Part shown: one piece after another, positions 26,301 to 38,300 of the stretch
Position numbering within the stretch: position 1 is the stretch's first letter
How the letters are laid out: each line of letters opens with the position of its first letter
Assembly: GCA_023634235.1 (NCBI GenBank)
Contig: JAMKCF010000008.1
Span: 997,001-1,061,000 of the forward strand
Length of the DNA stretch: 64,000 nucleotides
Source of the DNA: Pisaster brevispinus
Taxonomy: Eukaryota; Echinodermata; Asteroidea; Forcipulatida; Asteriidae
Direction: 5' to 3'
Program-made: the position numbers and the translations under genes
The notes under the pieces: generated by a model
What the model saw: the letters and a program-made list of their open reading frames with translations, nothing else
Databases searched by the model: none
Told to the model about the DNA's origin: nothing

Positions 26301-29300
26301 TTCAGAATGACCATTCTACAAAATATTCATTTGACAATTATACTAGAAATAAAATGTACTTCTTTCCCAGTACTGTCTATGTGTCATGTTTACTCACCAT
26401 GAACGATGTTCAACAAATGTATGTGAATCTAACCTCATGAGATTTTAGCTGTCCCCTCAAGACAAACCTATAGTTTTGAAAGACTGTCTGTGTTGTACAA
26501 ACAACACAAACTATCATTTATTGAATCTTGGCAACTTACTAATCTTTCAAATACACAAGTGGTCTCTGTTAGCGGTGTGTAAAGAACACAGCTATGAGAG
26601 ACAGCTATGAGAGACAGCTGAAAGAAGAAATTATGTCAACTTAAACTGACTGTTAAAACATTTTCTGTGAATTATAAAAGGGAATATATTTTAAACTTAT
26701 GGTGAACCATTAGTAACTTCTATAGAGCTTTTTTAAAAATTCGTTATCATTCTGCATTCCTAATCATTCTGTATTCATAATCATTCTCTGTACCAAAGAA
26801 ACCATTAATGATAGTTTGTTGACAAATTTGTAGTTTTGGGGGGTTTTTTTCAGCAGAAAAAATTACCAATCTTTGCCGGAGGATCTTTTTCAATAAGTCA
26901 TGAATTCCCTGAGTAAAGATGAATGTGTCACTTGGACCATTGCTGGGAAGGCTACAGTAACTCCCATGGTTTACAGTGAGATGTTTGATTGATTGAATGA
27001 CAGATTGGTTTATCATTTCTACCTGTGAGGCAGACAGAATAATTTGTCTTGCCATCCTAAATGTTGTCACTATGTTTGTATAAATTCCCTTTGGAGTGTC
27101 CTGGCATTGTAGGCTACTGCAGAAATCTTGGCTTCTTTCCCTCCAGTTTGAACCTTTACAAACCATTGTGTCTCTTCTCTGAACTTGTCCTGGTTCTGAA
27201 GATCCTGCTCAATGTTTGTCATCTTTTTAAAAGTTTCTTCTTTTTAAAAGTTGTCAGGTTTTAACTTTTTAACAATCCATCTGTTGTATAAAAAAGTTTT
27301 TGAAGAGCTAAATTCACTCGATTTAGTTGCTCAATCTTAACATATGAGAATTTATCAAATGCAAGAGTGTTATTTTTATAAAAGAGTTTTTATTTATTAT
27401 TTTTTTCTTCATTTGTCCTGCAGAAGTATTTCCCAAGAAGCAGTTCTTCCTTGAAGGTGAGCCAAGACCCATCCTCCTTGATGGTAGGCCAGGCGTTAAC
27501 CCCTCAGCAGACTTCAACAACTACCTGGTCAAGATCCTTGCAGAGGAAGTACTTGGTTATGAAGACGTGCAAATCTTGAGCTCCGATAGTGACTTTCACA
27601 ACTCCACGGTGGCGCTGCAACGTATCTCTGGCTGTGAAGACGCCAGGTGAGTTCATCGTCAAGGGGTGCATTTTTTTTCCCAAGGGGAACATGGAGTCAG
27701 GGAAGCTCATTGTAACATACCCCCTCACTAGCTTACAACGGAAAAGAACTCCCCCCCCCCCCCCACTCCTCTCCTTCAAGGAATCTTGCTGAATCATCTG
27801 AAATTAAAGTTTGGAAGTTGTTGTCCCCTGTGGGATGTCAAGCTGTACAACACTCAATCTCACTCATGTAAACTCATATAGGCATCATTGATTAAGATAA
27901 GATTAGATTTTGATTTGATATTTTGTGTGGTCATGTTTGAAATGAAATTGAAGAGAATTACATTGCCGCTTCTGCACTGTTTAGAAGCACCAAAATAGCG
28001 TAAGAGTACAACTAGGCTAAAATGTTACAACCAATTATTTGATAATTTGTGTTTGACTTTTGATTTTTTTTTTTTTTTTTTTTTTTTTGGGGGGGGGTTA
28101 AAGAATGACAAAACTGACCTCTTAATTTTCCTCTTGAGAAATGATATTTTGTAAAACTTGCAACAGAGAGGTTGAGAGCAGTTTGCACCAGAGACTGTGA
28201 ACTTGAATTCCAATGTGAACAAGTTTTGACACATGTTCCATCTATAGTCTGCAGTATGAGAGAATGAATAAGACACCATGAAAGTATTTGACAATTAGTC
28301 CATTGCGGTAGACTACAGTCATTCTTGTTGGGAGGGTGTAAATTACAAAGTGTCATCTGTAATATCAACTTCTGACATGTGACATGTAGATGGATGTCTT
28401 TGGCAGTCAAGCAATAACAGTTTTCGACAAGGTAGTGAATATTTTGGAAAGCCCAATATTAGCTTGTGGTTAAACCCTGGCAATGTGCCAGTCTTCTGGA
28501 ATGGTAGGAAAATTTCAAAAGAAATTACTTTAGAAAGTTATTTGTGTTACCTACCATAATCTTTATGTAAATTTTGACTTGCTTAGCTCTAAGATGGAAC
28601 CAAGTTTCATGGCTGAGTCTTAAAGTGATATTAGATTTACTTCCAACCACTATATCCTGCTTTAAGGGTTAAGGCAGAAGCTCATTATAACTCATTCCAG
28701 AACAACATTTTCAGTTCTGTTCACTCGGTCTAAATTAATGAGGTACATTGCTCAACATTGTGAATGTCAAGCAAGAATAGAAATTACAAACTTTTTGCTA
28801 AAGTGGAATTACATCTATTCTATCTACTTAACAGAAACCATATACCCAAAATTTGCAGCATCACAGTGTGCTTTGTTAGGGCTAAATTATTAGCATTGAC
28901 TTTTTCTTTCCCTTCTGTTTAGTTGTCGAGCCTGGTTGATGCCCAAAGATGTCACCAATTCTTCAGTGAATATTGAAGTCTGGCAAGACAACCTCCTAGA
29001 GGCAGCTTTATGGCTACAGACTGGAACCGTTACAATCAATGGGTTCTTAGGATACACTGCAAGGTAATGTCTTCTTGTCTTCTTGCTAGAGAATTGGGGA
29101 TGGGGAAAAAATGATAAGGGAAATGTTGGCTTTACACAAACAACGTACAATGTTTGCAGGCTTGTAACTTTTTGCTGAGTTCCTTGTCTTTAGTTTCTTG
29201 GCTGTGCATTTGAAAATTGAAAAACAAAGCAAAAGTCCTGTGCCTGGCATTATCCTTTTTTCAGGGGAGACAAACTGCAGTTACAGGCCTGGTATTTTTG

Positions 29301-32300
29301 TTTGTTTATGTCACATTAATGTGCAAAAGGCTTCCAGATTTGAGTTATACTTGAAAAGTAATACAGTCTCTTTAACCACTTAGTTTCTGAAATTTGTCTG
29401 TGCCAAGGGACGGAATAAGTTTTTCAGAACTTGTGCAATAATTCCAGAAATATGAGATACATTTACCATCAAGCGCACATCCCTTGGTCGTAAGCCATGT
29501 TTGATAATCAGTCATAGTGAGCTGGAATCTTGGGCCACACAGACTCACGTCCCATATGCTGAATACAAGAATAAACAGTGGTAGCAGACTATCGATCTCT
29601 CGTAATCCTTGTTTGTACAAAAAAAGGACAAATGTCTAGAATTGGGGATTTTAAAACAACGAAAAGAGATGTTTTGAGCATGAATTCCAGTACACTTTAT
29701 CACTCTTTGTAGAGAGGAAACAAAGTGTTGCTACCCAATTGAAGTCCAGGCATGTTAACATTCCAGTATTCTGAGTATACAAGACCAGGTTTAACCAACT
29801 TCAGGTCAAGTGTCAAAAAAAAGTTGTGGGTGCATACACGTCATCTGGCCATAACTGGTTAAGAAGTGAAATAATTTTTGGTATTTTCAATCAAATCATA
29901 TCAGTGAGAGTATTTACATTCCTATTGGATCAAAATCATTTGTTCAGAATGGTTGTAGGCTAAACAGCATGAGTTCCAGAATTGTTTACATCAAATAATC
30001 TAGCAAAATTATTTATACAACTTTTTTCTTTCTTTTCTTTTTTCAATAAGCATTAACAAAATGCTGTAACACATACTCAGGATTTGACCAATTACAGCTT
30101 CACATTTCCAAAATATAAATTCTCCTTCACCAGGCATTTCATGGGGAAAATAATGCAAGACATTCAAGCGAATTCTCTCGCAATGTTTCCCATTCCATTC
30201 CACTGCAAATATGTCCTGATAGTGCTTTGTAAAATGCGCTTCAACAGGCGAGTGCGAAAAAGGAAATCTATGTTATGCTTTTTGATTAAAGTGGGAAATA
30301 TCAAATCCATTATCCATTATCCGATTTCCACCTCTCCCTATCAAATCCTTGCAGTCACTTCAGTCTATCTAACGCAAAGTGAGTCCCAAACGACAGGTGG
30401 TACTAGAGATCTAGTGAACCATTAAAGTCTTCCTCTGATCCCAGTCAGTGTGTACGTGCACCTACCCACTCCTCAATACTCTCCCATCCCTTCCAATAAT
30501 CATTAAGACTCTCCTTTTAGGGTATAAGGTCTCCCTTGGAGCCTCCAGTCAGATTTGATTTACTCTTTTCATATAACTTGAAGGAAAGCCACCACAATTA
30601 TTTTGGAGGAGAGGGGGGGGGGGTTGCTTGTCAATTTATCAAGCAGTTTTGTTTTAAAAATAAGTGGGAGTAAGGAACTCTTATCCTGTTATTTATTTCT
30701 GTCACTTTTCATCAAATAAAATACGCTTGAAGATTACGTCCAAAATGTTCATCTAAATCCATTATTTAGTTCTTGTCCTTTAAAACTAACTATTAAACAT
30801 CTTGAAAAATATGAGCTTATGCAGTAACTATGCGTAACTTCAAATTTTTATATTTTCTTAAACCAATGATTTTCTTGATTGAGACCTAGTTTTAATTGTT
30901 TGAATAGCCTTGTAAATAAGGTTATGATTATTTCTTATATCAAATTGTAAACTAGTTTTCTTGCTATTAAATACAGGGCTTAGCCTATGAGTTAGATTTA
31001 TGAATGATTCCATTGTAACATCAAATGCTTTTAGGATTCAATCGTGTAAGCTGCTCAAGTACTGTGTATTGTTATACTTAGTTTTTTGATTGAACAGTAG
31101 GTGTGATCATTGTTGGGAAACCGGAAGGCTGCGGTTGTAAGGCAATTAACTGATTTCCACATTTCCTAAGTGGAAATTCCAGCAACACCTTACGCTAGTC
31201 ATTTTCTTAATCGTGTAAACAGTGATGCACAAGGGAGGGGTTAAATGGCAAGGACAAACCCGCTATGAAATTCAATTTTTTTTTAGTGAAACAAAACAGG
31301 CAACAGTTGGATGGCTGTCATTCTTACAATAGATTTAAATCTGAAGCTCTCTGCCCCCAAAGTCATCCTGTGTAATGAGTGAAAGAAGGTGGAATGATAA
31401 TTCAATTTAATTCAATGTTATAGACAAACTATGAGAGTTCTTATGATGGAATTAAAAAGAGGCAACTTGTTTTCAACTGTGGATTTGTTGAAACTTGTCT
31501 TTCCTTCACAAGGGGTAAATTTGGTTGAATAACAATCTGCAATAGCTGTTACTTTTTTCCCATTTAATTAAATTTAGAGCTAGACCTTTGACATTATGCA
31601 AACACAGTGTGTAAGCTCTGGGTCCGATGTATTAAAATTAATCTTATCTTGATTGACTGTGTGATTATAAAGTAGATTACTGTCTTAGTGTCTGGATGTT
31701 GTGTCACTATTTTATGGCATGCACCAAGCCTAAGTTGCACTTCCACCTTTGTGCTCTTTGATGAAATCCATGTTCTTCTTAAAAACAAACATCAGGATTT
31801 TTATTTATCCACAATATGTTTATGATAAGTTTTAATTTGAGTGTTCACTGATTATAAAGTTCCTGCCAGTACCATTAATCCAGAAGTACTTTTTAATGGG
31901 AGGGTACAACTTTGGTGATTACTAAAAAAATTAATGACCATAAAAACTTACTTGGTAAGAAGCACTGCAGCTGCTGAAAATTTATAACATTTTGAGAAAC
32001 AATTCCCTCCAAAAGAATGTAGTTTTAGAAAGAGTGATTCAAAAACTTTTCAAACGATTCTCAGGTTGTGTATATTACGGATTATTCTTCTTGCATAAAC
32101 ATAACCGCTCCAGATTTTTAGCAATATCTAAAAAATGCTGCAGCCTTTTGAAACTAAATTTTCACAGGTTAGTTTCATTGTATATATCTACATTTATATA
32201 GGATTAACACAATAAAAACGGTCCAAAAAACCAAAGTTGATTTTTTTTAAATAAACTTTTTCTCTGTGCAAGTTTATTTTAAAATGGAGTCACCTGTGTT

Positions 32301-35300
32301 GATGGTAACCACTTTTTGTTTCAAACATAAATGAATGAAATAAATCAGTAGATTAATCTCTCTGTTTAATTACAAGAGAACAAATGGTTTTCAATAATAA
32401 TTGATTGGGTTGCATTTGATGACTTTCACTCCTAGGTTTTATTCTGGTTTGTGTTTCTTGTGAATTCATGTCCTCGAAACTCTGAAATGTATCGTGCTCA
32501 AGATTCAAGTCAATATTATTTTTTCCCTGACTAGGTATGGATGGCATATATCTCAACGTCTTGTAGTACAGATGTGGGATCTTTATCACATTGTTGCTGA
32601 TCATTGGAAAAGTCTGCATTCTCCAAAGATGATTAAGGAGCTGTCTCTTCCCATGACTGATCTACAGCGACTCGTTATGGTCAGACCTCCATTGAGCAAG
32701 GGGGTCAAGTCCATTAAGGAAGGGCCGAGGTATTATTGTGAGAAGGATCCTTGTGTGAATGGAATGTTTATCCCGGCATGGTGTAAAGGGAGCACTGGAA
32801 ACACAACTAACTCTGGCTGCTCTGCTCTCTTAGTAGGCTATCCAGGTTGGTAGACTCTACTCTCTTCACACTTCACGTACAGTGACTTTAGGTAGATATA
32901 TTGAGTAAAAAGGTGTCTGATAAGGACAATAAAAACAATCATGAAAATATCAATTGAAAGGAATTTATTATAAAAATCAACAGAGTGTAGTTTAAGATAA
33001 ATGCTTTGTTGAAGAAAGGAAAATATGTGCAACTGTGAAATCTGTTTCCAAAGCTTTCAAATCAGTGGATCTGATTGGAATAATTTTGTAATGCTAAAGC
33101 AACACCCTCACCACAAAAACAATATCAAGAAGTTTGATCCATTATCAGCGGATTTAACGTTCATCTTCTGCTCATTTACATCATTGCTGTAGCACTTTCC
33201 TTTTTATTGTGTTTAAATTCCCTCCCCTTCAGCAAATTTCACAAGTCATTGGAAAAATCATAAAATTACACAAACAGGTGTAACCAAAAAAAATTACGCT
33301 AATTTCAAATGTTTCCGCCATGAATAAGCAGTTCCCAAAAGTGATGGATGGGAGTTGGTTGGTCATCATTGAACAACTCCGGATAAACAGCACCCAGGGA
33401 GTAATCCTGGATCAAACAGTTCTTTACATTGCTTCATTAAACCACCTATAGTCAGTGATGTTTAACTCATAAATCACGCTGGGGTGAATAACTTTCCATA
33501 TGCTGGTATCCTGTCAGTTTAACCAGTTTCTTACTCTAAGATACAGAGGTTGTCACAGGAAACCGTTTATCGTCCGATACTAGGGGCCTCATTGGGTCCA
33601 ATTTAATGTAGACCTATTTGTGTCAGTGGCATTAGAACATTACTGTTTCTCTACTGAATCATAGGTGGCACAGTAATGATACGGTGACAGGCTTGATTTA
33701 GAGACAGTCTTTGATTTCTACCTTATAGTTGCTTTTCACATCTTGCTTATATCTCTCACACTTAGCTGGCAAAAGAGTGACACAGATTAGCTGACCTTTT
33801 GCTTTGAGATGTCATCAGAAGTCAGTGTGGAGGGAGATGGGGGGTCTGGGAGGGGGGTTAATTGGAGTAGTGACCTCAGATGGACGTTGATTTACATGTT
33901 TGGAGAAATTAAAATGATGCATAGTTTCTCATATCCCTATGGTTTCAGGTTGAGGGATGAAAGTGAAGATTACTGTTCAAAATATTGACCAAGTATGGGG
34001 TATTGAAGCATTTACTTTCTATGCATTACAAAAGCACATGAAACAATCCTATTTATGAAAGATTTCTCAAAGATGGAAAAAGATTGAATAATTCTCAGAA
34101 TGACCTGCCTCCTCGTTCCAACTTTCAAAGTTTGTTAAGACACTTTATAACCTTTTGTTTACTTATTAGATACTTCATTCAGCATGCTGATTGGTCAGAT
34201 TGTAAGTCTCAATCTTCCTGTCATCATTGCATGGATTGGTCCAAACCTTGATAACTACGTCACTGCTCGCTCCCAAGGAAACAAACCCACCCTCTACTTC
34301 AGCTGGACTCCTAACACACTGACAGCTTCTGGGCTCTACCATCGCATCTCTTTCCCAACATGTGTGGAAGGATCTATTTCAGAGACAAGCTACGGCTGTG
34401 ATTTCCAACCCTACCCTGTCAGCAAAGTGTCATGGCTTCCACTATCCCATAATGCACCTGACATCAGTATGATGATCACCGAACTGAGCTTCAGTGATTT
34501 TGAGATGTTGATGATATTAGGAACATTTTATCGGAGTGATGGCAACATGGCGAACTTTGCATGTGATTGGCTGAAAGCAAACAAAGTGGTGTGGAGTACA
34601 TGGGTTCCAGGTAACTGAGTTTTTAGTCAATTTTCTTTCATGGATTCCGTAATTTGCAGTCCTGTTTTATATCTTTAAGAGTTTGGTTTGACAAAGGCAC
34701 TTACATATAATTATAAACTTTGCAGCAGGTTGTGTGTAAAACTAGTTCACTTTGCACAGTTTCTAAGAAGATATTTATCTCTTGTCTCCTTCTGCATTGT
34801 TCTTCTCTTTCATTTTCTGAGTGCTTTCTGCCTCGCTCTCCTTTATTTCTTTCCACTTGACTGCTACCGCTACACTAGTATACCTTTTTATGTGTGTTGT
34901 GTTGTTAGGGTTAAAACATCAGGCCGTTAACTATGTTTTGCCGTTATACCATAGATCCTTTTAGTTGGTAAGCAGTTTGCAACAGCTAATTAAATTTTTT
35001 CAAGATATTTATAACATAACTAAAATGTCCACGATAATGTTCCAAAACTTGTAGCTTTAATTAAGGTACAACCACTAATGAGTAACTGTCTGGCAGACTA
35101 AATTGTAATTTTACGACCCTTACCTCAGTTTAACCACAAAACCCTGAGTAACGACACACCAGCTTGTGATTTCACTTTATGTACATTACCCACTTTCTGA
35201 CTAATGCCACAAACCCCAGAGTGAATTAGAAACACAGGCTTTGTGATTTCACTTGTGTTTTAAGACCCATAACTTGTCATGAACTCCAAAGAGACCACGG

Positions 35301-38300
35301 GTGATAAAACCTCATTTGGTTTCCGTGTAATGTCTTATGAGATTTTTTTTTTTCAATAACCCTGATTATCCAAGACACCAATTTCGTGGACTTGATTTCA
35401 ATTCCAGGACTGAGACCTTTTAGGATTAAAAAAAGAAAGAAAGAATACAGTTCCATACTGCAATCAATTTTTTTGCGTCTTGTGAGATTTAGTGAGCTGC
35501 ATTATCTAGATCAAGGGCAGGTCAGGCATGAAATATACTACCAAGAAACTTGACAGGCTACGTTCTGTAGACCAAAGACTTTTCTTAAATGACTCGCCAA
35601 GAAGGTTTAGAAGCATCATCCTTGGAGACAAAGCGATACCCGTTTCCTAATTTTCAGGGGTTGTTTTTTGTTTTTAAATCACACCTTTTTCCCTTTTACT
35701 TAACAGACAAGCTTCACCCTAAGAAGAAGATCTACCTGGGAGGTTTATTCCCAGACAACATTGAAGAATACAGTAGTATTGGGATCGGTGCTCAGCTTGC
35801 TGTAGAGGCTGTGAACAAAGATGGGAATATTCTAAGTTCTCATGAGATAGAGCTGGTAGTGGATGGATCTGATGGTAGTGATGCTGTGGCCTCGTACTTG
35901 AGGCTCCAAAACGACAAAGCAAAACCAATCATAGGTAAGAAAGTTTAGACCTAACACAAATATCATTTTTTTCTCAAGTTGATAACATCAGTGAGGTTTG
36001 CTATTTTCTGCTGTAAATTGTGACTGTGATGTCACAGGTTTGATATTTACGTCATTGGTTTGCCAGCATGGCATAATTGATTTCCTGAGACAGTACAAAA
36101 ACTGAATATCTGCACTCTATCAAGATAACAGGTGTGTTGGAAAGAATGTCAACATGTCAACTGAGATATAACCCAGGAAAGGAGTATACCAGGAAAGGAA
36201 AACCTGCATTGTGTCATTTTTCTTATTTATGACATTTTGTCTTATTAAATATTGTACTCCACAGCAATACAGCAAAAACTGATGTCATTTCAAAATACAC
36301 ACGTACAAAAATAAACACAGTGTTACTTCCTGTAAGAACTTTGTACTCAATTACCTACTGGTCAACTAATAAAACTAAAGGATTTTACTTTTTATTTGAA
36401 ATCAATTCAAGCAGTAGTTGGAACTAAAATGCTAAACCATTAAATCTTTTCAACTCCACCTCCCTTCTATCTCTGTTTGTCCTCTCCCAATGTACGTCAT
36501 CCTGTGTTGGTTTCTTAGCTCCCTAATCTACATATCTCATGTTTAGATTTCTTCTCATTGGAGACAGATGTAAGACTTCATTTTCCCAATTGATTCACAC
36601 ACAGGACTTATCCAGCTTGGCTCCATACTCTTCCTGTGTCTGTCTTCACTCATTCTCATCAAAGTTACCGTTCTCTATTTTTGAATTTATTACGGTTTCA
36701 AACACCCACAAATTGTAGGGTTTTTTTCTCAAGTTCTGCTGGCTATTTTTAATTTCTGTGGAGATAAATAGATACATAATAGTCCCTGTAAGTTGTTTAT
36801 AGTACAATATATTGAAGCAAATAATAAATCACAAAGAAAACTGACTGTGTAAATTTGTTAATTAATTTTGGGTTGAACAAAGAAAAATTGACCTGAGCAG
36901 GATTTGAACCTGCGACTTATGGATTAACTTGCCGGCGCTCTACAAACTGAGCTATATAGTCCTGATGTTGGAACATTAAGTGGTCACTATTACATTAAAT
37001 ATTTTAACATTTAGATATTTATTTGCTTTTTTCAGTTTAATTTCTAGAAAAAATAAATTGGTAGCACAATTAAGATGTACTTAGTCCTAACTGTTCATGG
37101 ATTGGTCTCATGAATATTTAAGATACGCTCTGGCAGTCACATGAGCCCTCCTGCTTCATGATTGGTCTAAAAGTTGTTTGTCATTAATATGTATGTATGC
37201 ACACTGTCAGATACGTGATGTTTTCCTGATACACGATTGGTCTAAAAGTTGTTTTATTACCTTGAATATGTATGATATGCAAACTAACTATCTAATTTTG
37301 TTTTCCTACAGGTATGATTGGTCCAATGGAGTCAGATGACTCTAAGGTTGTTGGTTTAATTGCTGGCCTCTATAAGACTGTTGTTATAAGCTACAGTGCA
37401 GAATCACCCATTCTATCCAATGATGTGCAGTTTCCATACTTTGCTCGTACGATACCAAGTGCAGATGAAGATGCGTAAGTAAATTAATCACCTTTGCATC
37501 CTTAGGTTCAAGATTGGACAAACTCAGGGCAAAATTGTTAAAATGAAGAAATAACAAGATACATAAATGAAACAAACAGAATAAATCCAGGAGGAAAACA
37601 ACACAATACTACCTCTTACAAGGACATTTTTAAAAAGGAGAGTATTCAACTTCAAGATGATATATATCAAAAGTATGTAAGACCATTCTTTGTAATTCTA
37701 ACAATTCCTGATTGCACCAAGCTGAGTCTTGCCGGAATTGAGGCTTTGGGTATAGGTATAAGTGTAGATGGCTGTTTCTCATCTAGCTTCAGTGTAGTAC
37801 CTTCAAACACTCCCTAAATACACTTGCAATGACAGTGGTAGTTTTATTTGTCATTTCATATAAAGGAACCAGACTATTTTCCTCTCAGCCTCAGGTTGGT
37901 TACATGGGGTTGAATGGAAGGAAAGCAAAATGGCCATGCCATGATACCATGGTGTACTGCCATTCACATCAAGATGTTCAGTTTAGACAATGAGTATTTT
38001 GTTATATATTAATGAACAACAGTCACTACACTGGTAGTTCCTCTATACAACCAAAAATCTACAAGAATTTTACATTAGTATTAAGACGTTGTTGAGCTAT
38101 TGTGTAAATGAGTGAAACATCTTAATTGCACAACTTCTTGGGTAATGACTCCTTGATGATGCAGGAAATTGAGGTGATATCGATCTGCGAAGACTCATTT
38201 ATCCTCTCCACCCCCTCCAGTGGATTAGAAGAGCCCTGGGATTAAGACGCTGTTTCCTCCGTAGCGAATCACATCCTATCTTTACCCCAGTGATTCATAC

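Larger units (their letters stand above)
14509..27423 (+). other. 12.9 kb first coding intron of the receptor
   Basis: It separates the signal-peptide exon from the rest of the gene and is by far the longest intron. It contains dispersed repeat copy 2, a G-run near 17440-17460, a degenerate CTTGACT-type repeat at 25010-25250, and a 13-bp triplication at 26588-26623. I found no nested gene. Short ORFs here have no family features. Cis-regulatory elements are likely in an intron of this size, but none can be named. Confidence 0.6.
27424..34610 (+). other. Exons 2-5 of the receptor: OpuAC-like extracellular module
   Basis: Four exons encode residues ~37-408. The N-terminal part has [10 protein letters not shown] and a helix-rich [12 protein letters not shown], like the first strand and helix of class II periplasmic binding proteins. 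NIEVW (127-131) resembles the 'evW' signature of glycine-betaine-binding proteins. A Cys-containing stretch YYCEKDPC is followed by [12 protein letters not shown] (304-312) matches the W-x-P segment of that family. The C-terminal [16 protein letters not shown] resembles its final helix, and [12 protein letters not shown] the preceding one. It is followed directly by the flytrap. Assignment to Pfam OpuAC (PF04069) is from pattern memory, not a search. Confidence 0.65.

Noticed and set aside
28012..28410. Minus-strand ORFs of 132 and 89 codons
   Set aside because: They contain a poly-Lys run from the T25 tract and read intron 2 of the receptor; no conserved features.
34688..34930. Hydrophobic 80-codon ORF that looks membrane-spanning
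   Set aside because: It lies in receptor intron 5, starts without an ATG, and reflects T-rich DNA; no family features.
36890..36961. Functional tRNA gene
   Set aside because: The D and T arms are good, but the acceptor stem mismatches and the anticodon arm does not fold, so it is tRNA-derived rather than a working tRNA.
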